Below, in pieces: positions 8,966 to 17,674 of a DNA stretch of 64,000 nucleotides. Under the pieces are notes generated by a model. That model did no database searches, was not told where the DNA came from, and was given only the letters and a program-made list of their open reading frames with translations. The stretch covers positions 372,001-436,000 of the forward strand of contig NZ_MAYU01000021.1 of assembly GCF_001685025.1 (NCBI RefSeq). Direction: 5' to 3'. Numbering within the stretch: the first letter of the stretch is position 1; each line of letters starts with the position of its first letter. The position numbers and the translations under genes were made by a program. The DNA is from Bacillus sp. FJAT-27225. GTDB taxonomy: Bacteria > Bacillota > Bacilli > Bacillales > Cytobacillaceae.

Positions 8966-8990
8966 AGGAGGACATTTCTGCCCTCCCTAA
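8966..8990 (-). terminator. Terminator of the L,D-transpeptidase gene
   Basis: On the minus strand GGAGGGCA...TGTCCTCC is followed by TTTTTCC, just after the gene ending at 9022. Confidence 0.7.
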
Positions 8991-9021
8991 ACATATTCAG
9001 TAAACGAAATACTGCTAGTTA

Positions 9022-9768
9022 TTATATTCCCAACTTGGACTTCGTGGTAGTACCGACAATTCCATCTGCCTTTAGCTTGTTGTCCTGTTGGAACCTTTTT
9101 ACGGCCGCTTCAGTTGCTGGACCGAATGCCCCGTCAATTCCCTTTGTATTATAGCCTTTCTTTGTCAGGATGGTCTGGAGCTGTTTCACTACTGGACCCT
9201 TCATTCCTTTTTTCAGAACTGCACTTGGTGTGGCTGCAACAGGGGCAGCACCGCCACCCGTTCCTTTCAATCCATATGACGCGGCGATGGAATCAAAGGA
9301 TTTGCTGGAGGTAGTGATGACGACCGGTGTATTCACCTCTACCTGGGAGAAGAGCCATTCTACCTCGTTATCATACATCCGGATACAGCCGCCACTGACA
9401 TAGCCGCCAATCGAGGATGGATTATTATTTCCGTGAATGGCATAGGTCGTTCCCCATGTGCCCCTGGCATTCAGGCCAAGCCATCTATCCCCCAGCGGGT
9501 TTCTTGGATCGCCTCCAGGAATATTCGAACTGTAATACGGACGATTTTTGATTTTATTTACAACCTTGAACTTTCCTTCAGGTGTATAGGTAGGCTTTCG
9601 TCCAGTGCCAACCTTGAAGGTTTTTACGAGTTTGTTATTATCATAATAAGCCAGTTTGTTATTGGCTTTATTTATAATAATGAATTCCCCCGCTCCCGCT
9701 GCCAACGCCGGTACCTCGAACAATACAATAGACAACAACAGCATTAGGCTAATCATAATCTTTTTCAT
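9022..9768 (-). CDS. Secreted L,D-transpeptidase (YkuD) with peptidoglycan-binding domain
   Basis: This 248-residue protein has a signal peptide (MKKIMISLMLLLSIVLF...ALAA), then a YkuD catalytic domain at about 25-150. The active-site pattern HGNN...SGGCIR contains the nucleophile Cys and its His. After a Gly/Ala/Pro linker comes a C-terminal PG_binding_1 domain (LKKGMKGPVVKQLQ...GIDGAFGPAT). It would form 3-3 cross-links or attach groups to peptidoglycan outside the membrane. The start ATG 9768 has AAGGGGGA upstream. It is monocistronic. Confidence 0.93.
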   Translation of the reverse strand: MKKIMISLMLLLSIVLFEVPALAAGAGEFIIINKANNKLAYYDNNKLVKTFKVGTGRKPTYTPEGKFKVVNKIKNRPYYSSNIPGGDPRNPLGDRWLGLNARGTWGTTYAIHGNNNPSSIGGYVSGGCIRMYDNEVEWLFSQVEVNTPVVITTSSKSFDSIAASYGLKGTGGGAAPVAATPSAVLKKGMKGPVVKQLQTILTKKGYNTKGIDGAFGPATEAAVKRFQQDNKLKADGIVGTTTKSKLGI

Positions 9769-9795
9769 TTCCCAATCCCCCTTATTACGCAACAC

Positions 9796-10261
9796 GCTTT
9801 ATCCTATGCAGCTCTGTATTAAAATGGTGTAAAGATAAGTGCATATCGATTACAAAATATTGCATCGGATAAAACGTAATCACAATAATAGACTTTCTAT
9901 TGAAATAATTGTTACATAAATTCCTCTAAACTGGAAAATAAACATTTCCTCTTTTTATGACAAAAGCTGTCAATAAAATATGGATTGAGATTTGTTATGT
10001 GACATAGGATTCCGGTTAATCGGACCGCCACTAGAAGGATTTCAAACCGATTATTCAAGCGCCACTCACTATTGAATGTGGCCGTCTTAAAGTTTATCCG
10101 AGGCTTTTAACCATATATCCGAGAAAAATGAGTATGTTCGCGAATTTCAACCTTCAGCCACAATCACCACTCCGTAAACAGCACCAATTGAAGGAAAAAT
10201 GGGTACCAATTTAAAACAGCTACACTAAATTGATGCCAGTCGATAAACATTCTCTCCATAA
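9796..10261. other. Gene-free interval with a short phased repeat
   Basis: About 465 bp without a supportable gene. It should hold the promoter of the transpeptidase gene (AT-rich, 9800-9990). It also carries a short array of TATCCGAGA-like units at about 10094-10140, spaced 21 bp apart, like a longer array at 30291-30386. Confidence 0.6.
10094..10143. repeat. 21-bp-phased TATCCGAG units (short array)
   Basis: TTATCCGAGG and TATCCGAGAA have their TCCGA cores at 10097 and 10118, 21 bp apart. A degraded TTCGCGAA follows near 10138. The same motif and spacing recur at 30291-30386. Confidence 0.55.
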
Positions 10262-10265
10262 CAAA

Positions 10266-10289
10266 AGGCCCCCATAAGTCTTGGGGACC
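10266..10289 (-). terminator. Terminator of the ABC exporter operon
   Basis: On the minus strand GGTCCCC/GGGGGCC with an AAGACTTAT loop is followed by TTTTG, 16 bp after the second exporter gene. Confidence 0.75.
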
Positions 10290-10304
10290 TCCATTCTTGA
10301 ACGA

Positions 10305-12074
10305 TCATACTGCCTTTTGTGATGCATGCAGTTTCCAATATAAACCGCGGCGCTTGAGAAGTTGCTGATGTGTTCCTTCTTCAACAATCCGCCCTTTATC
10401 AATAAAAAGAATCCTTGTTGCATTTTGGATGGTTGACAGCCTATGGGCGATGATGAAAGACGTCCGGCCCTTCAATAGTGTTTCAAGCCCTTTTTGCAGA
10501 GCCAGCTCGGTTTCGGTATCAATTGACGAGGTTGCTTCATCCAGAATCAGAATTTTCGGGTCGGCCAACAGCGCCCTCGCAAATGAAATTAGCTGGCGCT
10601 GGCCGGTTGAAAGCCTCGTACCCCGCTCGTTCACCTCTGTAAAATACCCATCCTTTAAAGAGCTGATAAATTCATGTGCCTGGACCGCTTTTGCTGCCTC
10701 AATAACCTCTTCGTCTGTCGCATCGAGGCGCCCATATCGAATATTGTCCATTATTGTCCCTGAAAAAATAAATGGGTCCTGGAGCATGACGCCCATTTGC
10801 CGGCGAAGCGAGTGGATGGTGGCTCCGCTAATATCGATGCCATCAATTTCTATTTTCCCATCGGTAATATCATAAAAGCGGCTAAGCAGGCTGACGATAG
10901 TTGTTTTACCTGAACCGGTCGCACCGACAAGCGCGATTGTATCGCCCGCTTCTGCTGAAAAACTGACATCATCGAGAACCCGGCCTCCCTCGTCGTAGGC
11001 AAAGACCACATGCTTGAACTGAACATGCCCGCGAATTTCAGGAATTTCTTTCGCGTCCGGAGCATCAAGAACGGCAGGCTTTTCATCCATCGTCTCAAAT
11101 ATCCGTTCCAAATAAGCCATTGCATTGATGATCGCATTATAGAAGTTGCCAATGTTTGCGAGCGGCGTCCAGAACATCCAGATGTAACCGACAAAAGCAA
11201 TCAGCGATCCGACTGTGACACCATCCCCGATCATAGACACACCGGCAAAGTAAATGAATGAGACTGTTAAAACCGAAATATTTTCAATAGCGGGCCATAA
11301 TAGGAAATGGATTTTAATTGCCCTCATCCATGAATTCCTGTAGCTGCCTGATACCTCGCTGAAAATCCGTTTGTTTTCATGTTCCCTAGTAAACGCCTGG
11401 GTTACTTTTATTCCACTGATGCTTTCATGGATGTATGCATTCATATTGGATTGTTTATTGCTGACACTTTGCCACGCCTTTCTCTGGGCATTTTTCAACA
11501 GAAGGATGACACCAGCCAGAACCGGGAAGCCTGCCATTGCATAAAGAGTCAGCTGCGGGTCAATTGAAATCATGAACCCGACAATCACAATAAGGCTGAA
11601 TAAATCAGTAATAACATTGATAATTCCATTTGACAGCAAATCACTTAATGAATTGACATAGTTCACGACTCTGACAAGGATTTTACCATGCGGCCTGCTG
11701 TCATAGAATGAAAAGGACAGGTTCTGCAAGTGGGTGAACAAATCTTTTCTGATGTCCCTAATGATACTCTGTCCAGTCTGGGTCATAATTCGGATTCTAA
11801 ATTTCATGCATAATCCGCTCACGACTAGTGCTAGCAGGTAGATTCCTGCAAGCAGAACCAAACCAGGCACATCACCATCGGGTATTTTATCATCAATTGC
11901 CAGTTTGACCAGGTATGGTCCGACAAGATTGGCCGCACTTGCAACAAGCATAATCAAGACAGCCATTAGCAGTTTCCGATTGTATGGCCTCACAAAGCCC
12001 ATCAGCCGTTTTAAATGGATGACCCTGAAAGGGGATTCCAGTTCTTCATCCACATCGAATTTATTCCGCGCCAT
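10305..12074 (-). CDS. Heterodimeric ABC exporter half-transporter (YfiC-like)
   Basis: This 589-residue protein has six membrane helices (about 40-330) followed by a nucleotide-binding domain. Walker A is GATGSGKTT and Walker B is ILILDEATSSID with the catalytic Glu. The signature is LSTGQ, a departure from LSGGQ. It pairs with the upstream half-transporter, whose Walker B has Asp. Both defects fall in the same composite ATP site, as is known for asymmetric heterodimeric exporters such as BmrC/D and TM287/288. The start ATG 12074 follows GGGAGGTGG and overlaps the upstream gene by 14 bp. The substrate is unknown; drugs or lipids are likely. Confidence 0.88.
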   Translation of the reverse strand: MARNKFDVDEELESPFRVIHLKRLMGFVRPYNRKLLMAVLIMLVASAANLVGPYLVKLAIDDKIPDGDVPGLVLLAGIYLLALVVSGLCMKFRIRIMTQTGQSIIRDIRKDLFTHLQNLSFSFYDSRPHGKILVRVVNYVNSLSDLLSNGIINVITDLFSLIVIVGFMISIDPQLTLYAMAGFPVLAGVILLLKNAQRKAWQSVSNKQSNMNAYIHESISGIKVTQAFTREHENKRIFSEVSGSYRNSWMRAIKIHFLLWPAIENISVLTVSFIYFAGVSMIGDGVTVGSLIAFVGYIWMFWTPLANIGNFYNAIINAMAYLERIFETMDEKPAVLDAPDAKEIPEIRGHVQFKHVVFAYDEGGRVLDDVSFSAEAGDTIALVGATGSGKTTIVSLLSRFYDITDGKIEIDGIDISGATIHSLRRQMGVMLQDPFIFSGTIMDNIRYGRLDATDEEVIEAAKAVQAHEFISSLKDGYFTEVNERGTRLSTGQRQLISFARALLADPKILILDEATSSIDTETELALQKGLETLLKGRTSFIIAHRLSTIQNATRILFIDKGRIVEEGTHQQLLKRRGLYWKLHASQKAV

Positions 12075-13827
12075 GCTGGTATGCCACCTCCCTGTCAGCT
12101 GTAATGTCCGCAAATCCGCCATGCTGATTCACAAATACTTTATAGTAATAGCCTTTTGCCATAAGCAATTCCTCATGTGTGCCGCGCTCAATAATCCGCC
12201 CTTTTTCCAACACGATAATCAAATCGGCATCTTTAACCGAAGAAATCCGGTGTGCAATAATAAAGCATGTTTTTCCCTTTAAAATCTTCTTTAGAGTTTC
12301 CTGGATCCGTTGTTCGGTTTCCATATCAACGGCCGAGGTTGTATCATCCAGAACAAGGATGGATGGATTTTTTAAGATTGCCCGAGCAAGGGCTATCCGT
12401 TGCTTTTGGCCTCCGGAAAGTCCGACACCACGCTCCCCGACAATGGTGTCATAGCCCTCAGGCAGTTCCTCGATGAACTCATCCGCTTCCGCCATCCTCG
12501 CAGCTTCTTTTACGGCTTCAAATGGCGCATCAGGATTGCCATATGCAATATTCCCTTCGATTGTGTCTGAAAACAGGAAAATATCCTGCATAACCATTGC
12601 CATGTTTTCACGAAGTCTTTCGATATCCCATTCCTTTACATTCGTCCCATCTACCTTAACCTCGCCGCTGTCGGCATCGTAAAAACGGTTAAGCAGATTA
12701 ACCACTGTTGATTTCCCTGAACCAGTTGCACCGATAATCCCAACTGTCTGCCCGGGCTCTGCTTTAAAGCTAACATCGTTCAAAACGTTTTCATCGCCGT
12801 AGCTAAAGGACACCTGGTTGAACTCAACATATCCCTTAAGCGGTTCTTTCTTACCTCCGGCAGTATTGAGGATTTTAGCGGGAGTTTTGAGAAGCTCTTC
12901 AACCTTCTTGGCCGAAGCTATAAAGCGCTGCACATCATTGATGAGCCAGCCTGCCATCCTCATGGGATTGTTCAATGCCCAGATTAAGCCATTAAACATT
13001 GCCAACTCGCCAAGTGATAGCGAACCGTTAATGACCATTATCCCGCCAACGAGGATCATGACGACAATGAAGACTCCGGCAAGCGAATCAAGTACCGGCA
13101 GGAATTTTTCCCAAACCTTGGCTGAGGCAAGATTCTTTTCCTTATATCCCTCATTTTCAGAGGTGAATTTTTCGATTTCGTACTGTTCTTTTGCAAACGC
13201 CTTAACAACCCTGTTTCCGCTAATATTTTCCTGAACGACTGAATTCAATTTTGCAAATTGTCCGCGAATCTCAGAAAATGTCGGACCGACTGCGAATGTC
13301 AGTCTGTATGCAAAAAAACCGATGACAGGTGTGACAGCAAGCATAGCCAGCGCAAGCTGAGGGTGGATGGCAAACATGAAGCCAACCGCAAACAGCAGAA
13401 TCGTCGCATTTTCAAAAATCATATAAATCGACCAGGCTGTAAACACCCGGACCATTTCCATATCACCGGTCATCCTTGCCATAATATCGCCGGTCTTTGT
13501 TTTATCGTAGAAATAAAAATCGAGCAGGTTCAGCTTATCATACAGCTTACCCCTGATCGTATAGACAACATTTTGTGAGATTCGCTCGAAAATCAATTGA
13601 TACGTGTAACGGATGAACGTTTTGAGAATGGTCGCCCCAATCATGATTCCAATTAGCGAAAACAGCATCCCTTTCTCATTTCCAAGGATTACATCATCAA
13701 TGATTTTACCAGCTATATATGGGTTAACGAGATTTAGTGATGTCACAACAAGCGCCATCATCAAAGCAAGAATGAATCTCCCCCTATATATCCTGATATA
13801 CCCCCAAACCCAGCGAATGCTATGCAT
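12061..13827 (-). CDS. Heterodimeric ABC exporter half-transporter (YfiB-like)
   Basis: This 588-residue TMD-NBD protein is first of the pair. Walker A is GATGSGKST and the signature LSGGQ is intact. Walker B reads ILVLDDTTSAVD, with Asp in place of the catalytic Glu, marking the degenerate half of a heterodimer. The start at ATG 13827 (MHSIRW) follows GGGGGAGG with 8 nt spacing; the ATG at 13851 lies upstream of that SD. A perfect ACGGAA/TTCCGT inverted repeat upstream (about 13913-13937) may be regulatory, but its role is unproven. Confidence 0.88.
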   Translation of the reverse strand: MHSIRWVWGYIRIYRGRFILALMMALVVTSLNLVNPYIAGKIIDDVILGNEKGMLFSLIGIMIGATILKTFIRYTYQLIFERISQNVVYTIRGKLYDKLNLLDFYFYDKTKTGDIMARMTGDMEMVRVFTAWSIYMIFENATILLFAVGFMFAIHPQLALAMLAVTPVIGFFAYRLTFAVGPTFSEIRGQFAKLNSVVQENISGNRVVKAFAKEQYEIEKFTSENEGYKEKNLASAKVWEKFLPVLDSLAGVFIVVMILVGGIMVINGSLSLGELAMFNGLIWALNNPMRMAGWLINDVQRFIASAKKVEELLKTPAKILNTAGGKKEPLKGYVEFNQVSFSYGDENVLNDVSFKAEPGQTVGIIGATGSGKSTVVNLLNRFYDADSGEVKVDGTNVKEWDIERLRENMAMVMQDIFLFSDTIEGNIAYGNPDAPFEAVKEAARMAEADEFIEELPEGYDTIVGERGVGLSGGQKQRIALARAILKNPSILVLDDTTSAVDMETEQRIQETLKKILKGKTCFIIAHRISSVKDADLIIVLEKGRIIERGTHEELLMAKGYYYKVFVNQHGGFADITADREVAYQHGAE

Positions 13828-14102
13828 ATGTAATTCCTCCCCCTTCAGCATTCCGTAAACATTAAAAAACCCCTATTCACCCCTTATATGTGTGTGACGG
13901 ACCTTTTATTACGGAAAACGAAACAAAAATTCCGTGTCATCCATTCTACTACAGGCTTATTTGAATTACTATCAAAATCTTCCACTTAGGTAAAAAAATT
14001 CAAAACTTCTCTCAGTTCTGACTTAAAAAGCTCGTTAATTTATTCACTTCCTGGAAATACTGCCTGCAACATTGTCGAACAAAAAAGTGCATAAAAAAAC
14101 AC

Positions 14103-14138
14103 CCGCATCCTGTTTAGGAATACGGGTGTTGTATTTTT
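14103..14138 (-). terminator. Terminator of the peptide transporter gene
   Basis: On the minus strand AACACCCGTATTC/AGGATGCGGGTGTT is followed by TTTTTAT, 20 bp after the transporter stop. Confidence 0.85.
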
Positions 14139-14158
14139 AAATTAAACTATTTCATGCC

Positions 14159-15649
14159 TTATCGGATGCCCTTCATATAGCTTTGAATCTTAGGAGAGAT
14201 GAAGAACAAGATAATACCAAGAACAATCGAAGCTCCACCTATAAGACCAAAGTAAGAAATCTCATTTTCAGGTGAATAGAACTTAACCAATTGGGCGTTC
14301 AGTGCTTGTGCACCAGAGCTTGATAGGAACCAAAGGCTCATTGTCTGTGCTGAGAATGCCGCAGGTGCCAGTTTCGTTGTGGCTGACAAACCAACTGGCG
14401 ACAGAAGCAATTCCCCGAGAACAACGATAAAGTAGCTCAAAACAAGCCATAATGGGTTAACCAATGATTCAGTTCCTGTTAGGTACCCAGGCAGCAGGAT
14501 AACCAGGAAGGATAAACCTGCAAACAATAGCGCCAAGGAGAACTTTTGCGGAATGGTTGGCTGGCGATCACCAAGTTTTACCCACATCCATGCAAATGCT
14601 GGCGCAAGGAAAATAATAAATAACGGGTTTAGAGATTGGAACCATGCCGGAGAAATTTCAAGGCCGGCAAAGTTCAAGTCTGTACGCTTGTCCGCATAGC
14701 TTGCAAGAATGGTTGATCCCTGTTCCTGGATAGCCCAGAACATAATAGAAGCAATGAACAGCGGGATATATGCAAGCAAACGTGAACGTTCGTCCGAATT
14801 TGTTTTAGGGCTGCGGTACATAACAATAAAATAGATGGTTGGGATAAGTAGTGCAAGAATACTTACAATGTCAACAAAGCCGACAATTGTCAAGCTGCCA
14901 GTTGACACACCAATAATAATAATTGCTAAAAGAACGGCTGCGCCAATTCCGATATAAGAATATACCTTTTTCTTTTCTTCAGGCAAAAGCGGGTTCGGTA
15001 CCTGAGTACCAGCAAGGCCGAGGTTCTTCTTCTTCGTGAAGTAAAATTGAAGAAGACCGAAGAACATACCTACTGCCGCTACACTGAAGCCTAGGTGGAA
15101 GCTGGTTTTCATGAAGTGGCCTGTAATAAGCGGCGCAAGGAAACCACCCATGTTAATCCCCATATAGAAGATACTGAAGCCGGCATCACGGCGGTCATCA
15201 TTATCAGCATACAAGTCTCCTACAACCGAGGAAACGTTTGGTTTCAATAATCCTGTACCAAGGATAATAAAAACCATCGACACGTAAAATAGTTCAACAC
15301 TGCCCGGTATTGCAAGGGCGATGTGACCGAGCATAATTAAAATACCACCATAGAAAATGGCTTTTGATGTACCAAATATACGGTCAGCGAGCCAGCCGCC
15401 GATAATCCCCGACATATAAACGAGGGCCCCGTAAATGGACATAATCGCTAACGCAGTTTTTTCTGGCAGCCCTAAGCCGCCTTGGGAAGTTTCATAGTAA
15501 ATGTAAAAAACGAGGATTGCCCTCATACCATAATATGAGAAACGTTCCCAGAACTCTGTGAAGAAAAGTGTGAACAAGCCTTTTGGATGTCCAAAGAAGC
15601 CTGTTTGCGGAACACTGTCCACAATTTTCTGTTTATTGTAGTTTGACAT
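14159..15649 (-). CDS. POT/PTR2 family proton-coupled peptide transporter (DtpT/YclF-like)
   Basis: This 496-residue protein has about 14 membrane helices and takes up di- and tripeptides with protons. The N-terminal FFTEFWERFSYYGMRAIL matches the conserved POT helix 1 ExxER motif. The PTR2 signature FSIFYMGINMGGFLAPLI follows. The start ATG 15649 has the SD GGAGGAG. The upstream in-frame extension to 15877 is AT-rich leader and not coding. It is divergent from the SufR-like regulator, with about 365 bp between them. Confidence 0.92.
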   Translation of the reverse strand: MSNYNKQKIVDSVPQTGFFGHPKGLFTLFFTEFWERFSYYGMRAILVFYIYYETSQGGLGLPEKTALAIMSIYGALVYMSGIIGGWLADRIFGTSKAIFYGGILIMLGHIALAIPGSVELFYVSMVFIILGTGLLKPNVSSVVGDLYADNDDRRDAGFSIFYMGINMGGFLAPLITGHFMKTSFHLGFSVAAVGMFFGLLQFYFTKKKNLGLAGTQVPNPLLPEEKKKVYSYIGIGAAVLLAIIIIGVSTGSLTIVGFVDIVSILALLIPTIYFIVMYRSPKTNSDERSRLLAYIPLFIASIMFWAIQEQGSTILASYADKRTDLNFAGLEISPAWFQSLNPLFIIFLAPAFAWMWVKLGDRQPTIPQKFSLALLFAGLSFLVILLPGYLTGTESLVNPLWLVLSYFIVVLGELLLSPVGLSATTKLAPAAFSAQTMSLWFLSSSGAQALNAQLVKFYSPENEISYFGLIGGASIVLGIILFFISPKIQSYMKGIR

Positions 15650-16014
15650 CGTCTTTCTCCTCCTCATATTATGCAATGATACTTTTTCACTGCATATGTT
15701 GTCAAAAACTATTTTTGGTAATAGTCTGATTTTGTTGGAAAAATGCTGATTCTTAGGGATTTGAACTATAAAAGTAAGTTTTTTTAAAATAATAATAATC
15801 ATAAAATAATTCGTATAAATGGTAATATTCGCTATATAGAAAACGACTTCACATGTATTCCCTTTGCTAAACACCACTAAACCTATATAGTGTGATTAGT
15901 ATGCAGCTGCTTTTGGGCCACTGGTTAAAGCTCCTATTATCGACTCTTCTTCTTATTTTTTATACTTTATAGTATAATTAATACAGAAATGTGATTTTGA
16001 TGGGAGGATACTAC
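15650..16014. promoter_or_regulatory. Divergent intergenic region, peptide transporter / SufR-like regulator
   Basis: This AT-rich region carries outward promoters. For the regulator, a TATAAT at 15973-15978 has only a weak -35 (TTCTTA, 15950-15955). The stretch TTATAGTATAATTA is a partial palindrome that could be an operator. No riboswitch is seen. Confidence 0.45.
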
Positions 16015-16644
16015 TTGGAAGAGACCAGAAAATCGACTAAGGACAAGATTCTGGAACTTTTAAAAAAAGAAGCATCAATGACAGTCACCCACCTTACCGG
16101 CCAGTTAAATATTACGCATATGGCTGTACGGAAGCATCTTAGCGTGCTTGAAAATGACGGACTTATCCAATCCCGGGAATTAAAACAGCCTATGGGCAGG
16201 CCGTTGCAGATTTTTACCTTGACTGAAAAAGGGGAAAAGTTGTTTCCGAAGAATTATGAGGGAATTACACTTGAATTTCTGAATGATATACAGGACTTAT
16301 ATGGAGAAATAGCGGTAAAGAGCCTTTTTCAAAAGCGCGAGGAAAGATTGACCCTGGAATATTCTGAAAGGGTCGACAATAAGTCAAATCCCGAAAAAAT
16401 TCAGGAGCTTGTTTCGATTCAAAATGAAAAAGGCTACATGGCTGCTGGTGTCCAGATAGATGAAAATACGTATGAATTAATTGAATACAATTGCCCGATT
16501 CTTGCTGTTGCAAATCAACATAAGGAAGCATGCCGCTGTGAAACAAGGATGCTCAGAAAAGTCCTTCAGACTGAAAAAGTTGAAAGGATCAGCTGCAAAA
16601 CTGAAGCTGATAACCACTGCAAATTCAGGATTGTGTTTAACTAA
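16015..16644 (+). CDS. SufR-like winged-helix regulator with C-terminal cysteine cluster
   Basis: This 209-residue protein has an N-terminal winged HTH (DKILELLKKEASMTVTHL...AVRKHLSVLENDGLI) and a C-terminal sensor segment. The sensor cysteines lie in YNCPILAVANQHKEACRC and SCKTEADNHC. In SufR-type regulators this arrangement binds an Fe-S cluster, so iron, redox or cluster sensing is likely. The start is TTG 16015, with GGGAGG 7 nt upstream. The GTG at 15991 precedes that SD and is not used. Targets are unknown; the divergent peptide transporter and nearby sodA are candidates. No suf gene is present. Confidence 0.78.
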   Translation: MEETRKSTKDKILELLKKEASMTVTHLTGQLNITHMAVRKHLSVLENDGLIQSRELKQPMGRPLQIFTLTEKGEKLFPKNYEGITLEFLNDIQDLYGEIAVKSLFQKREERLTLEYSERVDNKSNPEKIQELVSIQNEKGYMAAGVQIDENTYELIEYNCPILAVANQHKEACRCETRMLRKVLQTEKVERISCKTEADNHCKFRIVFN

Positions 16645-16645
16645 A

Positions 16646-16684
16646 AAACCACTTTCAGCAATGAATGCCGAAAGTGGTTTTTGT
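16646..16684 (+). terminator. Terminator of the SufR-like regulator gene
   Basis: AAACCACTTTC...GAAAGTGGTTT with an inner AGCAATGAATGCC loop is followed by TTGTTTT directly after the stop. Confidence 0.85.
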
Positions 16685-16722
16685 TTTATATAGATTGAAA
16701 TTAATATTTTCTAAATACGTCT

Positions 16723-16924
16723 GTTGATTTCCGTTCCATAAAGGGAAGCTTCTGAGAATTAAGATCGCAGAGACAGGCGCTTTTTCCCTGTCGCGAGGCG
16801 CTTCGCTTTCCGCGGGGCGTGCGGTGAGCCTCCTCGCCGCCGTTGGCGTCTGTGGGGTCTCACCTGTCACGCTGCGCTCCCGCAGGAGTCTTCGCGCCTT
16901 TTCTCTCCAATATTCAAGTTCAAC
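16723..16924. repeat. GC-rich Bacillus-type intergenic repeat (about 200 bp)
   Basis: The ends form GTTGA...TCAAC. The interior has palindromic, GC-rich blocks (CTGTCGCGAGGCG, CTTTCCGCGGGGCG, CTCCCGCAGGAGTC) unlike the surrounding DNA. I recall similar elements scattered in many Bacillus genomes. A decayed 5' half recurs at 34131-34219. It is non-coding despite short open frames. Confidence 0.75.
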
Positions 16925-16958
16925 ATATATAGTATAAAAAAGTCTTTTCTAAGCTTTT

Positions 16959-17570
16959 CTATTTCGCTGCAGCGTAGAGCTTGTTCACTTCATCCCAGTT
17001 AATCACATTGAAGAAAGCTGAAATATAGTCAGGACGCTTGTTTTGATACTTGAGGTAATAAGCATGCTCCCAAACGTCAAGGCCCAGGATAGGTGTTTTG
17101 CCTTCCATTACAGGGCTGTCCTGGTTTGGGGTGCTTGTAATAGCCAATTGTCCGTTATCCACAACAAGCCATGCCCAACCGGAACCGAAGCGTGTAGTAG
17201 CGGCTTTCGTGAATTCAGCTTTGAAATTGTCATAGCTGCCAAACGCAGAATTAATGGCCTCTGCAACTTCACCTGTTGGTTCACCGCCTCCATTTGGTGA
17301 TAGAAGTGTCCAGAACAAGCTGTGGTTCGCATGCCCGCCGCCATTGTTGCGGACTGCTGTGCGGATATTTTCCGGAACTGCATCCAGATTGGCAATCAAT
17401 TCCTCAACGGATTTGCTTGCAAGGTCATCATGGCCCTCAAGCGCAGCATTCAAGTTGTTTACATATGTAGCGTGGTGGCGATCATGGTGAATCTCCATTG
17501 TTTGTGCATCAATGTGAGGTTCAAGTGCATCATTAGCATAAGGTAAAGCTGGCAATTCGTGTTTAGCCAT
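16959..17570 (-). CDS. sodA: Superoxide dismutase [Mn]
   Basis: This 203-residue cytoplasmic enzyme dismutates superoxide. The metal ligands of the Fe/Mn SOD family are visible: the His in MEIHHDRHH near residue 28, the His in [10 protein letters not shown] near 80, and Asp and His in [11 protein letters not shown]. The GGGEPTG and FGSGWAWL segments are typical of the manganese type in Bacillus. The SD is GGGAGG before ATG 17570. A good vegetative promoter lies directly upstream. Confidence 0.97.
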   Translation of the reverse strand: MAKHELPALPYANDALEPHIDAQTMEIHHDRHHATYVNNLNAALEGHDDLASKSVEELIANLDAVPENIRTAVRNNGGGHANHSLFWTLLSPNGGGEPTGEVAEAINSAFGSYDNFKAEFTKAATTRFGSGWAWLVVDNGQLAITSTPNQDSPVMEGKTPILGLDVWEHAYYLKYQNKRPDYISAFFNVINWDEVNKLYAAAK

Positions 17571-17612
17571 TGTCCATTCCTCCCAATTGTTATATTTTTT
17601 GTGTACGGTTTC

Positions 17613-17641
17613 ATTATAAGATTGATTTTATACTTTTTCAA
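17613..17641 (-). promoter_or_regulatory. sodA promoter
   Basis: On the minus strand TTGAAA (17636-17641) and TATAAT (17613-17618) are separated by 17 bp, a near-consensus sigma-A promoter about 45 bp ahead of the sodA start. Confidence 0.8.
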
Positions 17642-17674
17642 CTAATAAGTATAAAAAGACAACTTGCAAGGTCT

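Noticed and set aside
16655-16870. 71-codon frame in the GC-rich repeat after the SufR-like gene
   Set aside because: The composition reflects the palindromic repeat, and there is no SD or conservation expectation.
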